Below are positions 18,901-26,251 of a stretch of 64,000 nucleotides of DNA, piece by piece; position 1 is the stretch's first letter; every line of letters starts with the position of its first letter. The stretch covers positions 1-64,000 of the forward strand of contig NZ_FCOK02000052.1 of NCBI RefSeq assembly GCF_001544555.2, in the 5' to 3' direction. Below the pieces are notes generated by a model. The model did not search any database. It saw nothing but the letters and a program-made list of their open reading frames with translations, and had not been told where the DNA came from. Source of the stretch: Caballeronia udeis (GTDB lineage Bacteria > Pseudomonadota > Gammaproteobacteria > Burkholderiales > Burkholderiaceae). The translations under genes and the position numbers were made by a program.

Positions 18901-19132
18901 GCGGGTGATCGCGGAGGGTGTGGAGACGGCGGCGCAGCTCGACTTCCTCGTGGCACGCGACTGCGACGAAATGCAGGGATTTTTCTTCTCGCAGCCGCTG
19001 CCGGCCGCGGACATTCCCGCGCTGTTGCTGAACAGCCTGACCACCCTTCAGCTCGGCGCGCGCCAGAGCCCGTCCGATCAGTCGAGCGAGGGCAGTGCGC
19101 GCGGACGGCGGTCGCTGTCGGTGGCAACGTAG
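15929..19132 (+). CDS. Membrane GGDEF-EAL cyclic-di-GMP protein with three PAS domains
   Basis: This putative c-di-GMP synthase/phosphodiesterase has 1067 residues from the ATG at 15929. That start gives a clean signal-anchor (helix about 7-28); a frame from 15872 adds 19 Arg-rich residues. A periplasmic part (about 30-183) and a second helix (184-204) follow. Then come PAS1 (about 224-335), PAS2 (about 360-480) and a LOV-like PAS3 (about 487-600) with GRDCRFLQ (C531). The GGDEF motif (690-694) is intact with an RxxD inhibitory site (R681-D684). EAL (818-820), NLSARQF, ELTES, IDDFGTGYSSL and AEGVET are intact too. Both activities look possible. The 3' end overlaps the thioesterase gene by 55 bases. 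Confidence 0.92.
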   Translation: MNSFFSRRLLVNLAVVLIAMGANAFVAYQQIDRQSDADARTQRSLSLMRDLDAYRSALGESLPEISWYKASGVLTPADVREARAAHIDALESGLRAQFEYEPDMHGAFYLLGESARVAKRDARSAYERADADAPGSSRDWAEQAVRRLAEDQQSLDVELTVLRAREADSLAAALNESALASSRAVGLLILTMLAGGGALIYTFARHEKSAHDKLRIARAMQRSNERFRDLFDAHPVPMWIVDAATYCFVAVNPAALAHYGYNELEFLSMSVRDLHADDDFERFAALLARHARSHTDSQPRQPGAQRPAGVWRHKRRDGAQVSADISSHALTYSGHPGIFMLANDVTDRINAETEARRSKQMLESLIDNIPQRIFWKDRDSRYLGCNLAFARDAGLASKDQVVGLTDADLPWWRSAAQLRDDDHRVIATSQPLMDLECDVEREGEVRASITSKMPLLDGEGRIIGVLGSYDDTTERKRAELALRLQSRALDACVNAVLITNATATGNVIEYANPAFMRITGYDPADIVGRDCRFLQRDDLDQEGLNAIRAGLAENREVSALLRNYRKDGVLFWNKLFIAPVPDAHGHTTHHVGVINDVTEVVRYQEQLEYQANYDTLTRLPNRNLLRSRLQHAIDRARQQATALAVVFVDLDGFKNVNDSLGHSVGDRLLAVVAERLARCGRSGDTVARHGGDEFVVVLPDMNREHALIAWMERVRTAISDPVWLDGTEMYVGCSMGASLFPQDGDDAETLLKKADLAMYRAKDMGRNTYQFYQPEMNASVGARLDVERRLRRGLRDDEFLLHYQPQVDLTTGGIVGMEALVRWMDPEFGLVSPSAFIPVAEESGLIGQLSEWVLREACRQNKAWQDRGLPFARMSVNLSARQFQQRDIRVLVTSVLAETGLAPQYLEIELTESAIMCNGEDTVATLSELAALGISIAIDDFGTGYSSLSYLKRFPVDRLKIDRSFVADIGSPGGNETITSAIIALAHSLELRVIAEGVETAAQLDFLVARDCDEMQGFFFSQPLPAADIPALLLNSLTTLQLGARQSPSDQSSEGSARGRRSLSVAT

Positions 19133-19473
19133 GTGAGCGTGGCTTCCGTCACCTTCACCACGTCTTCAGTCAGGCTCATGCGCTGCGCATAGACTTCGAC
19201 CGATACCGTCACCGACGTGTTGCCCGTCTTCACGATACCCGTATAAAAGCTCAGCAAGTCGCCGACAAACACCGGCTGCTTGAACACGAACGAATTCACG
19301 GAGATGGTCGCCACGCGCCCGTTCGCGCGCCGGCTGGCCGGGATCGATCCGGCGATGTCCACCTGCGCCATGATCCAGCCGCCGAAGACGTCGCCGTGGA
19401 CGTTGGCATCGGACGGTTGCGGCACCACGCGCAGCGCGACCGGTTTGTTCGGGAGTTGCAGGGATTGGGTCAC
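19078..19473 (-). CDS. Acyl-CoA thioesterase, YciA-type hotdog fold
   Basis: This 131-residue hotdog-fold enzyme probably hydrolyses acyl-CoA to free acid and CoA. The family core is clear: a NVHGDVFGGWIMAQVDIAG segment holding the catalytic Asp and helix start, then TISVNSFVFKQPVFVGDLL. The length equals YciA/cytosolic acyl-CoA hydrolase subunits. The gene is tail-to-tail with the GGDEF-EAL gene, and the last 55 bases of both overlap antisense to each other. Upstream it is divergent from the ABC exporter. Substrate chain length cannot be read from the sequence. Confidence 0.87.
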   Translation of the reverse strand: MTQSLQLPNKPVALRVVPQPSDANVHGDVFGGWIMAQVDIAGSIPASRRANGRVATISVNSFVFKQPVFVGDLLSFYTGIVKTGNTSVTVSVEVYAQRMSLTEDVVKVTEATLTYVATDSDRRPRALPSLD

Positions 19474-19802
19474 GGGCGGATTTCCATGAAAGAGTGACGG
19501 GATGCCGGCGGTCAGCGCGCCGTGGCGCCTTCTGCGACAATGCAGGATTAAACGATGTTGCTTTGCGCTCGAACGAGTCAGGTGTGAGTCTGAGATAGTC
19601 CCACCCGTTCCCGCGTGTTTTTACGGCGTTTGGCGAGCGGCTTGGCTGATCAATGTCCGCGCGCTGCCCACGCCGGGAAACATCGAATTGTACGGGAAAG
19701 CCCGCATTTTGAGATGGGCGCCCGTCCCGCGATACCTCGCTCGTCCAGCACCGTTTGGCACCTTGTGCCGCTGCGGCGCGGACTTCTGCAGACCTTGAAT
19801 CC
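19474..19802. other. Divergent promoter region between thioesterase and ABC exporter
   Basis: These 329 bases separate two divergent genes and must hold both promoters. I see no small gene with a good ribosome site and no strong repeat. The long minus-strand frame crossing it (19166-20155) is a shadow running through the exporter and thioesterase genes. Confidence 0.5.
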
Positions 19803-21698
19803 ATGCGCCGCAATTCTCCCTCCGAACCGGTTCCCGTTGCAAAAGGCCCGCGTAACGACTGGCAGACCATTCTCTCGCTGCTGCCGTACCTGACCACGTA
19901 CAAGTGGCGCGTTGCGTTCGCGCTGACCTGCCTGATCGGGGCGAAGGTCGCAAATCTGGGCGTGCCGATCGTGATGAAAAAGGTCATCGACAGCCTGAGT
20001 TCCATCCAGCATCTGACCGCGCTCGGACGCGCGCAGGAGTCCGCCGCGATCATCCTGGTGAGTGGTGTGGGCTTGCTGGTCGTGGCGTACGCGATCGTGC
20101 GCCTGTCCACTTCGCTCTTCACCGAATTGCGCGAAATGCTGTTCGCGAAGGTCACTGAAAGCGCCGTGCGGCAACTGGCGCTGAAAGTGTTCCGGCATTT
20201 GCATTCGTTATCGCTGCGGTTTCATCTCGAGCGGCAGACCGGCGGCATGTCGCGGGATATAGAACGCGGCACGCGCGGCATTCAGCAACTCGTTTCGTAT
20301 TCGCTCTACAGCATCCTGCCGACGCTCGTCGAAGTCGGTCTCGTGCTCGGATTCTTTGTCGCGAAATACGAGGCGTATTACGCGATCGTCACGTTGATCG
20401 CGCTGGTGACGTACATCGTGTTCACGATCAAGCTCACCGAATGGCGCACGCACTTCCGGCGCACGATGAACGAACTCGATTCGAAGGCGAATTCGCGTGC
20501 CATCGATTCTTTGTTGAACTACGAAACCGTGAAGTATTTCGGCAACGAGGAGTGGGAAGCGCAGCGTTACGATGAAAACCTGAAGCGTTATCGCGCGGCG
20601 GCCATTCGCTCGCAGCGTTCGCTCTCGGTGCTTAACTTCGGGCAGCAGTTCATCATTGGCACGGGGCTCGTGTTTATCCTCTGGCGCGCGACGCAAGGCG
20701 TTATTGCGGGGCATCTGACGCTCGGCGATCTCGTGCTGATCAACACGTTCATGCTGCAGTTGTATGTCCCGCTGAATTTCCTGGGCGTGGTGTATCGCGA
20801 ACTCAAGCAGAGTCTCACCGATATGGACCGCATGTTCACCCTGCTCGGCGCCGGGCGTGAAGTGCCGGATGTGCCGAACGCTCCGTCGCTGGTCGTGGGC
20901 GGCGCGGAGGTCCGGTTCGAGAACGTGAGTTTTTCGTACGAGCGCACGCGGTCGATCCTGCATGGCATCGATTTCACCATTCCGGCGGGGACCACGACCG
21001 CGGTGGTCGGCCATAGCGGGTCGGGCAAGTCGACGCTCGGCCGTCTGCTGTTTCGTTTCTACGATCTCGACCGTGAACAAGGCGGGCGGATTCTGCTGGA
21101 CGGCCAGGATATCCGCGATGTCGCGCAGGATTCGCTGCGCGCGGCGATCGGGATCGTGCCGCAGGATACGGTGCTCTTCAACGATTCGATCTACTACAAC
21201 ATTGCGTACGGCCGGCCATCGGCTTCACGCGATGAAGTGATCGCAGCGGCGCGGGCGGCGCATATTCATGAGTTCATCGAAAGTTTGCCGGCGGGGTATG
21301 AGACGCCTGTGGGTGAGCGCGGGTTGAAGTTGTCGGGCGGGGAGAAACAGCGCGTGGCGATTGCGCGGACGCTGTTGAAGAACCCGCCGCTTCTTATCTT
21401 CGATGAAGCCACGTCCGCGCTTGATTCGAAATCCGAACGCGCGATTCAGCATGAACTTGACCTGATTGCACGGGAACGGACGACGCTGATCATTGCGCAT
21501 CGGTTATCGACGGTGGTTCACGCGCAGCAGATTATCGTGATGGATCACGGGCGGATTGTGGAGCGCGGGACGCATGCGGAACTGGTGCGCGCCGGTGGGC
21601 TCTTCTCGCAGATGTGGGCGCTGCAACAGCAGAAGGCAGCAGAGCCGGAAGAGGGCGCTGATGACGCGGTGGAGGTGGGGGAGTCGGCGCGGGCTTGA
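19803..21698 (+). CDS. Atm1-type ABC exporter, fused membrane and ATPase domains
   Basis: This is a half-transporter of the Atm1/HMT1 class, 631 residues from the ATG at 19803. That start gives MRRNSPSEPV and a short polar N-terminus; an upstream ATG adds only Ala-rich sequence. Residues about 40-320 hold six membrane helices. The Atm1-specific NYETVKYFGNEEWE segment lies in the intracellular loops. The ATPase domain shows Walker A GHSGSGKST, signature LSGGEKQRVAIART and Walker B LLIFDEATSALDS. Bacterial Atm1 proteins export glutathione-linked or metal-thiol compounds and support Fe-S metabolism; that role is by family. It should act as a homodimer in the inner membrane. Confidence 0.88.
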   Translation: MRRNSPSEPVPVAKGPRNDWQTILSLLPYLTTYKWRVAFALTCLIGAKVANLGVPIVMKKVIDSLSSIQHLTALGRAQESAAIILVSGVGLLVVAYAIVRLSTSLFTELREMLFAKVTESAVRQLALKVFRHLHSLSLRFHLERQTGGMSRDIERGTRGIQQLVSYSLYSILPTLVEVGLVLGFFVAKYEAYYAIVTLIALVTYIVFTIKLTEWRTHFRRTMNELDSKANSRAIDSLLNYETVKYFGNEEWEAQRYDENLKRYRAAAIRSQRSLSVLNFGQQFIIGTGLVFILWRATQGVIAGHLTLGDLVLINTFMLQLYVPLNFLGVVYRELKQSLTDMDRMFTLLGAGREVPDVPNAPSLVVGGAEVRFENVSFSYERTRSILHGIDFTIPAGTTTAVVGHSGSGKSTLGRLLFRFYDLDREQGGRILLDGQDIRDVAQDSLRAAIGIVPQDTVLFNDSIYYNIAYGRPSASRDEVIAAARAAHIHEFIESLPAGYETPVGERGLKLSGGEKQRVAIARTLLKNPPLLIFDEATSALDSKSERAIQHELDLIARERTTLIIAHRLSTVVHAQQIIVMDHGRIVERGTHAELVRAGGLFSQMWALQQQKAAEPEEGADDAVEVGESARA

Positions 21699-21720
21699 GT
21701 TGACCTGGCTACCGGATAAC

Positions 21721-21753
21721 TGCAAAGGGCGTATGAGAAAGGCGCCCTTTGCA
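21721..21753. repeat. Hairpin between ABC exporter and immunity-like gene
   Basis: Perfect 11-base arms TGCAAAGGGCG (21721-21731) and CGCCCTTTGCA (21743-21753) lie between the stop of the ABC exporter and the convergent immunity-like gene. There is no long T-run on either strand. It most likely acts as a shared transcription end signal. Confidence 0.5.
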
Positions 21754-21770
21754 CCGATCAATTCCGGCTT

Positions 21771-22454
21771 TTATGGAGAAATGGGTGGATTTCCGGCAGG
21801 GTCATCACTTTTACCGCTGCGAACGCTCGGACTGTCACCGAACTCGATTGATCTCACCAGTTTGAGCGCGAACGGTAACAGATCGCTTTGGCGGTAGTAG
21901 GGGCGAGCAATGTCCGGTGTACTGCCGCACAACATCACGGGCGGCCGACGCAGGCAGAACGCAAACGCTCGGGAACGTGTCTTTGGATCTCCATTGATAG
22001 CATCGTACGTGACGGCGAAGCCGTCGCTATTGACTGCTCTGACTGGAAAGTTGCGTGTGGTGAGCTTTTCCACAGGCAACAGCCCGTCGACGTCTCGTGT
22101 CCATTTCTGTTGCCGTTCGTCATATCCTGCTGACAATGTATGTTTGATTTGGTCCGTGTCGCCGGAACTGATGCATTTGAATTGTAGATACAGCTCTCCA
22201 CGGTGGTTTCCGGGCTTATGGAGGTTATCGGTTACATATCTGCTGTTGGTCGCACGGCCACCGTAAGGATCTTCAAACGTTATCGGACAGGTATTACCAT
22301 CCGTGCTGACAAGCATTTGTCGTCGCACCGTCACAACGTCGTCGGCAACTGCCGCTGTTGGGATGCCTCCCACAATTGGGATCCCGAAATATGCCAAGAG
22401 AAGTAGTTTGATCATTTTCAATTCACACTGAGTCCTGGTTTGGCCTCCAGTCAT
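21771..22454 (-). CDS. Exported immunity-like protein, second copy
   Basis: This 227-residue protein has an N-terminal signal sequence (hydrophobic LLLLAYFGIPIVGG, cleavage about AVADD) and four cysteines in the mature part, suggesting a disulfide-bonded periplasmic protein. It is a paralogue of the product of the gene at 22807-23445, about 70% identical by eye. Shared blocks include RDVDGLLPVE and FPVRAVNS. The ATG at 22454 overlaps the stop of the orphan effector tail (ATGA), as in the intact pair; an internal ATG at 22415 is the alternative start. An extra ~18-residue Ser/Pro/Gly-rich tail is unique to this copy. I do not recognise a named family. An immunity function is inferred from context only. 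Confidence 0.7.
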   Translation of the reverse strand: MTGGQTRTQCELKMIKLLLLAYFGIPIVGGIPTAAVADDVVTVRRQMLVSTDGNTCPITFEDPYGGRATNSRYVTDNLHKPGNHRGELYLQFKCISSGDTDQIKHTLSAGYDERQQKWTRDVDGLLPVEKLTTRNFPVRAVNSDGFAVTYDAINGDPKTRSRAFAFCLRRPPVMLCGSTPDIARPYYRQSDLLPFALKLVRSIEFGDSPSVRSGKSDDPAGNPPISP

Positions 22455-22675
22455 TTCTCTATCCTCAGGATCTCGTCGTCCGGGAAGCTCACCAGTTCAC
22501 CGTTGTTTGACGGGAAGAGATGTTCTCCTGTTACAGCCAATACCACGCCGTAGGCAACGCATCGGGCCTCGAAACCGTTCAGTTGTTTTGAATACAATGT
22601 ATTGATCGCTCCTGGAAGGTTCACCGACGCTGACGTTTTCCAGACTGCTTTCGCCGACGTCGTCGCGCCAGTCAA
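22451..22675 (-). pseudogene. Orphan C-terminal fragment of a peptidoglycan-hydrolase effector
   Basis: About 65 codons match the extreme C-terminus of the product of the gene at 23442-25790. Compare AVWKTSASVNLPGAINTLYS here with the SFWKASAAVNLPGALNTLYS of the full protein; the match runs to the stop. The frame has no ATG, only TTG at 22675 directly after a stop codon, and the rest of the effector is missing. It is therefore a truncated duplicate or a remnant of a displaced effector, still coupled by ATGA to its own immunity-like gene. Matches are diverged, not identical, so the duplication is old or came by transfer. Confidence 0.8.
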
Positions 22676-22806
22676 TCATTCGGCAAAAGGACTGGCAACG
22701 GAATATCGAGGTCCTCAGTCCCCTCGAACCTGATCGACGCAGGCTTGCTCGTGCAGCCACCTGGACAGACGATCTCACTGATGTCATGTCTCGATACGGG
22801 TAGGCA

Positions 22807-23445
22807 TTAATTGGTTTTCAGTGGACCATCGATGAACGATATTGACCTCACCAAGGTCAACGCAAAAGGCAACAGATCGCTCTCTTTATAGTAGGGGCGA
22901 GCGATTTGAGTCGAACTGCCGCAGAGCATCACTGGAGGGTGGCGCAGGCAAAACGCGAAGGCTCGGGAGCGCATCTTTGGGTCTCCATTGATTGCGTCAT
23001 AGGTGACGGCGAAGCCTTCGCTATTGACCGCTCTCACCGGAAAATTGTGCGTCGTGCGCTGTTCCACAGGCAACAGTCCGTCGACGTCTCTTTTCCATTG
23101 CTGTCGGCGCTCGTCATATCTTGCTGACAACATATGTTTGATTTGTTCGGTGTCGTCGGAACTGATGCAACTTAACTGCAGAAACAGTTCTCCTTGATGG
23201 CTTCCGGGCTTATAGAGACTATTGGTCACATATCTGGTCGCGGTTAAACGGCCATGGTATGGATCCTTAATCGTAATGGGGCAGACGTTCCCGTCCGTGT
23301 TAATGACTATTTTTTTCAGCTCGACCACGGACTCGGCCGAAACCGCCGCTATGGGAATGGTCACTGTAGAGATAACGCTGAGCCAAGCTGCCAAAAATTG
23401 AATTCGCCTCAAGACACTTCCCGATCTTTTTCGATTAGTTTTCAC
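22807..23445 (-). CDS. Exported immunity-like protein paired with the effector
   Basis: This 212-residue protein carries a signal peptide: basic start MKTNRKRSG, a hydrophobic stretch around LAAWLSVISTVTIPIAA and cleavage near VSAES. The mature part has four cysteines (VCPI, SCIS, FCLR, MLCGS), fitting a periplasmic disulfide-bonded fold. The ATG at 23445 overlaps the stop of the effector gene (ATGA), so the two are translated together. Small exported proteins coded right after a cell-wall hydrolase that lacks a signal peptide are typical immunity proteins of type VI secretion effectors; this function is inferred. A second, diverged copy follows 350 bp downstream. I do not recognise a named domain. 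Confidence 0.72.
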   Translation of the reverse strand: MKTNRKRSGSVLRRIQFLAAWLSVISTVTIPIAAVSAESVVELKKIVINTDGNVCPITIKDPYHGRLTATRYVTNSLYKPGSHQGELFLQLSCISSDDTEQIKHMLSARYDERRQQWKRDVDGLLPVEQRTTHNFPVRAVNSEGFAVTYDAINGDPKMRSRAFAFCLRHPPVMLCGSSTQIARPYYKESDLLPFALTLVRSISFIDGPLKTN

Positions 23446-25790
23446 GTTTCTTGCCCAAGAATATCTCCGTCAGGAGAACTCGAAAAATTGCCGTTACCTA
23501 ACGGAAAGGGATGCTCTCCCGTGATTGCCAGAACCGCGGCGTAAGCAATGCAGCGGGCTTCGAAACCGTTGAGCTTTGCTGAGTACAACGTGTTAAGTGC
23601 GCCGGGCAGATTCACCGCTGCCGATGCTTTCCAGAAGCTGGGGCTACGGTAGTAGCATTTCGGTCCTTTGCTTGTACCAATACCAATCCGCTCTAACGCA
23701 TGAACTTGATCGGCGTGGAGCGCCATGCGTAGGCTCGCCCAGTAAAACCCCGCTGTTTCGGTAGGGTCGGCCGCGCGAACATCACCCGCGTCTTCGCGCC
23801 ATTTCAGCATATCTGGGGTTAACCGTGCCTCAACAGCGCTAAGCGCCTCATTGTTTCGAGTCTTATTCGTCTCCTCTTGCGCGGCCAATAGTCCAGCCCT
23901 TACCGCGTTCGGTATCTGTTTGCTGCGGCCCTTAAAATCCCAATAGGTCATATAGTTGCTCGGCCAAGTCAACTGCAGAAACCCACGGCCGTCCCAAGGC
24001 GCATACCGAGCATCGAGATTAGCTTCCGAAAGTTTTGTCAGCCATTGCGTCTCCTGCAAGGCGTTCCCGTAGAAACTGGCGATTCGTTCTGGCGTGTCAA
24101 TGCCGAATTTTCGAGCCATGCAATTGAGCGGAATGCGCTGCGTCTTAAATATGATACCGTCGGCGAATCGAGCGCTGATTGGCTCCCAAAGCACCACGCC
24201 TGCGTGTCTGCGCGGCGCGTACCTTGGTACGAGCTGCTTAAACTCCCTCTCACTTAGCCATGGACATTTTCTGAAGTGCCGAATGAAAGCCATCGGATGG
24301 AAGAACCACAATTTTTCCCCAGCCGGTAGTCCAGTTTTATCCCAGAATTGCAACGACTCCAGCAGCTTGATGAACTTCGCATACCCTGCCTCGTTGCCGT
24401 CATAAAACTCACCTGGCTCCTTCAGCTTCCGGAATTTCGCATCGTTGTGTGAACCATCCCATTCGCTGGGCGCCTCACATACGAAACCCCTCAACGCGTC
24501 GCGAATCGGCTTGTGCGTCTTGACGTAGCGAACCAACTCGTCGTCCTTGTCGTAGTTCGCACGCGCCGCTTTTTCGGCAGCCGTTTCTCGGGCCTTCGTA
24601 TCGCTGAGGATCTTCTTCAGCGCATCGATGTCGCATAGTCCGTCATCGCTATGCAATCCAACACCTTCACTGATCTTCTTCCAGCCGCTGAAGAACGGAA
24701 AGTCGGCATCCGAGAGCTTCAAAATCGAAGCCTGGCTGACATCGATATAACCTTCCTGGTCCTTAGCGAACGCTACTCGCATCCATGTGCTTCGCGCGGT
24801 TGGTGCAAGCGTGACCTGCGCGCTCAGGATCCGACCAAAGCGCAGCATCTCGTAGCCGTCGCTCGGACAGTCGGGATACAAAGCCATCGCTCGCTTGTAC
24901 AGGTTGTACTCGTAATCCGCTTCGCGTACCGGCATCTCAGTGAGCGCTTCCAGCCGCCCGTGACCCGCGTCGCGCGAGACTGTCGTGTACTTGCTGCCCT
25001 TATGGAAATACGACTCCACGTACAGCGTGTCTTCGTTATTGCCGGTAAGTAATGTATCGAATGCAACGCCATGCAGATGGCCCTTTGAATCTGAGCCGGG
25101 TGGCACCGGATAGAACGGTTGTCCCGGTGGAATAACGTAGTAACTGGTGCCCCAATAATCGGTTGTCGCGGGCGTAGACATCTGTTCACGGCCCAACTGG
25201 GTGTGTCCGAAATACGCCTCGAAATCCTGCTTGGTCATGAAAATCTCGACGTGCAGGTGTGCGCGACCGTGACAGCGCCCGGGCAGCCCCAGTACATCTT
25301 TTCGACGCACTTTCTTGCCGCCACCCGATTGCGCAGGAGGAACAACCAGAGAAGCGAGACCGGCATCTGGCGAAGGCGTGCGCAGAAACTCAGGCAGAAA
25401 TTTTCCATCGGCGCCAAGGCGCTGATACCCGTTCAGGTCCAGCAGATGCATATAGAGCGAATAGAACGTCAGAGTGCGACCTTCGCCGGTCTCGGTCGTA
25501 TGCTTGAGCAACACGAAACCGGCGTTGCTGTCCGAGATCCCGCCACCGCCATCGTAGGCACGCTGACACACTCGGTACGCAACCACTTCGCCATCCGCAA
25601 TCGCGCGAATGCGCTCGTTGTAAATCTTTGGCGCCAAATGCATACCCGGATGCCAACGCCGATCAAAGGCAATTGGATACATACCATCCGGTGCCTCATA
25701 GGTATCGACCGCGTCCATCATCGGGTCGGTCGAGCTTTCGTCATTGGATGTGTGACCTGCATCGGGCAAGTATGGTGGGCTGATGATCAT
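23442..25790 (-). CDS. Putative antibacterial effector: M23 endopeptidase plus lysozyme/GH19-like domain
   Basis: This 782-residue protein has no signal peptide. Residues about 38-185 form an M23 metallopeptidase domain: HPGMHL with H47 and H51, YSLYMHL (H115) and HLHVE (H178, H180). In canonical M23 enzymes the second ligand is Asp, here His51. A middle region (about 320-400) resembles SH3-like binding modules. Residues about 555-782 form a GH19/lysozyme-like domain with ALQETQW (probable catalytic Glu) and GRGFLQLTWPSNY. Cutting both peptide and glycan bonds without Sec export, plus a coupled exported partner, suggests a type VI-type effector. A phage lysin is the alternative, but no phage genes are near. 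ATG 25790 is chosen; GTG 25799 is possible. GC looks lower than in neighbours. Confidence 0.75.
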   Translation of the reverse strand: MIISPPYLPDAGHTSNDESSTDPMMDAVDTYEAPDGMYPIAFDRRWHPGMHLAPKIYNERIRAIADGEVVAYRVCQRAYDGGGGISDSNAGFVLLKHTTETGEGRTLTFYSLYMHLLDLNGYQRLGADGKFLPEFLRTPSPDAGLASLVVPPAQSGGGKKVRRKDVLGLPGRCHGRAHLHVEIFMTKQDFEAYFGHTQLGREQMSTPATTDYWGTSYYVIPPGQPFYPVPPGSDSKGHLHGVAFDTLLTGNNEDTLYVESYFHKGSKYTTVSRDAGHGRLEALTEMPVREADYEYNLYKRAMALYPDCPSDGYEMLRFGRILSAQVTLAPTARSTWMRVAFAKDQEGYIDVSQASILKLSDADFPFFSGWKKISEGVGLHSDDGLCDIDALKKILSDTKARETAAEKAARANYDKDDELVRYVKTHKPIRDALRGFVCEAPSEWDGSHNDAKFRKLKEPGEFYDGNEAGYAKFIKLLESLQFWDKTGLPAGEKLWFFHPMAFIRHFRKCPWLSEREFKQLVPRYAPRRHAGVVLWEPISARFADGIIFKTQRIPLNCMARKFGIDTPERIASFYGNALQETQWLTKLSEANLDARYAPWDGRGFLQLTWPSNYMTYWDFKGRSKQIPNAVRAGLLAAQEETNKTRNNEALSAVEARLTPDMLKWREDAGDVRAADPTETAGFYWASLRMALHADQVHALERIGIGTSKGPKCYYRSPSFWKASAAVNLPGALNTLYSAKLNGFEARCIAYAAVLAITGEHPFPLGNGNFSSSPDGDILGQET

Positions 25791-26008
25791 GGCGTGCACC
25801 TTCGGTCGCCCAGGAGCGAAGCAAAAATCGCCTTGATACTTTCAAAGCTCCCAGCATCGGAATTGTATCTGCCCGACCGCTTCGAGTGCCTGTTATGGCC
25901 GCCTCGTTGGCGCCAAGGCGTCGTTTGGCGAACGTGTGGTAACACTTCTGAGACTACGCCATCCACCGGCGCGGAAAGCGTACAGGTGTTTAGTAACAAC
26001 GAATACAT
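25787..26008 (-). CDS. Small ORF upstream of the effector, ATGA-coupled
   Basis: A 73-codon frame starts at the ATG at 26008, six bases after a strong GGGAGGAG ribosome site, and ends in TGA overlapping the effector ATG by the same four-base arrangement used between effector and immunity genes. The product begins MYSLLLNTCTLSAPVDGVVS and is basic in its middle (WRQRGGHNRHSKRSGRY). No family is recognised. It may be a real small protein, perhaps an adaptor or chaperone-like partner, or a leader peptide that delivers ribosomes to the weakly initiated effector gene. The strong ribosome site is the main evidence for translation. Confidence 0.5.
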   Translation of the reverse strand: MYSLLLNTCTLSAPVDGVVSEVLPHVRQTTPWRQRGGHNRHSKRSGRYNSDAGSFESIKAIFASLLGDRRCTP

Positions 26009-26146
26009 GTGACTCCTCCCTTTTTGTAATGCGCAACGCTTCAACGAGTGATGCGCCGACAAAATGTATGGAAGAGGCAAAGATTGATATACGAGAAGTC
26101 TTAAAGTGACACAAATACGTACAAAACTATCTGTATCGGTCATGCA

Positions 26147-26182
26147 AAAAGCGTCCATGCCATTAGGTGACAAGGACGCTTC
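26147..26182 (-). terminator. Rho-independent terminator after the NarK-type gene
   Basis: On the minus strand AAGCGTCC and GGACGCTT pair around a 16-17-base loop and are followed by TTTTTGC. It lies 70 bases past the stop of the transporter gene and upstream of the effector cassette, separating the two units. Confidence 0.6.
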
Positions 26183-26251
26183 TTCGGTGAATGCAGGTGA
26201 TCGATTTCTTAGGCGACTATCGAGCCGGTGAGGTCGACTGGGAACTAGACC

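Noticed and set aside
22497..22787. A 96-codon minus-strand frame over the orphan tail
   Set aside because: The frame matching the effector C-terminus is a different one (22451-22675); this one gives Arg-rich sequence without similarity.
25119..26012. A 297-codon plus-strand open frame at the start of the effector cassette
   Set aside because: It is antisense to the M23 domain coding region and to the small upstream ORF; no domain is recognised.
26021..26173. Extension of the small pre-effector ORF to 128 codons from an ATG at 26173
   Set aside because: The upstream part runs through the narK terminator hairpin, and only the ATG at 26008 has a ribosome site.
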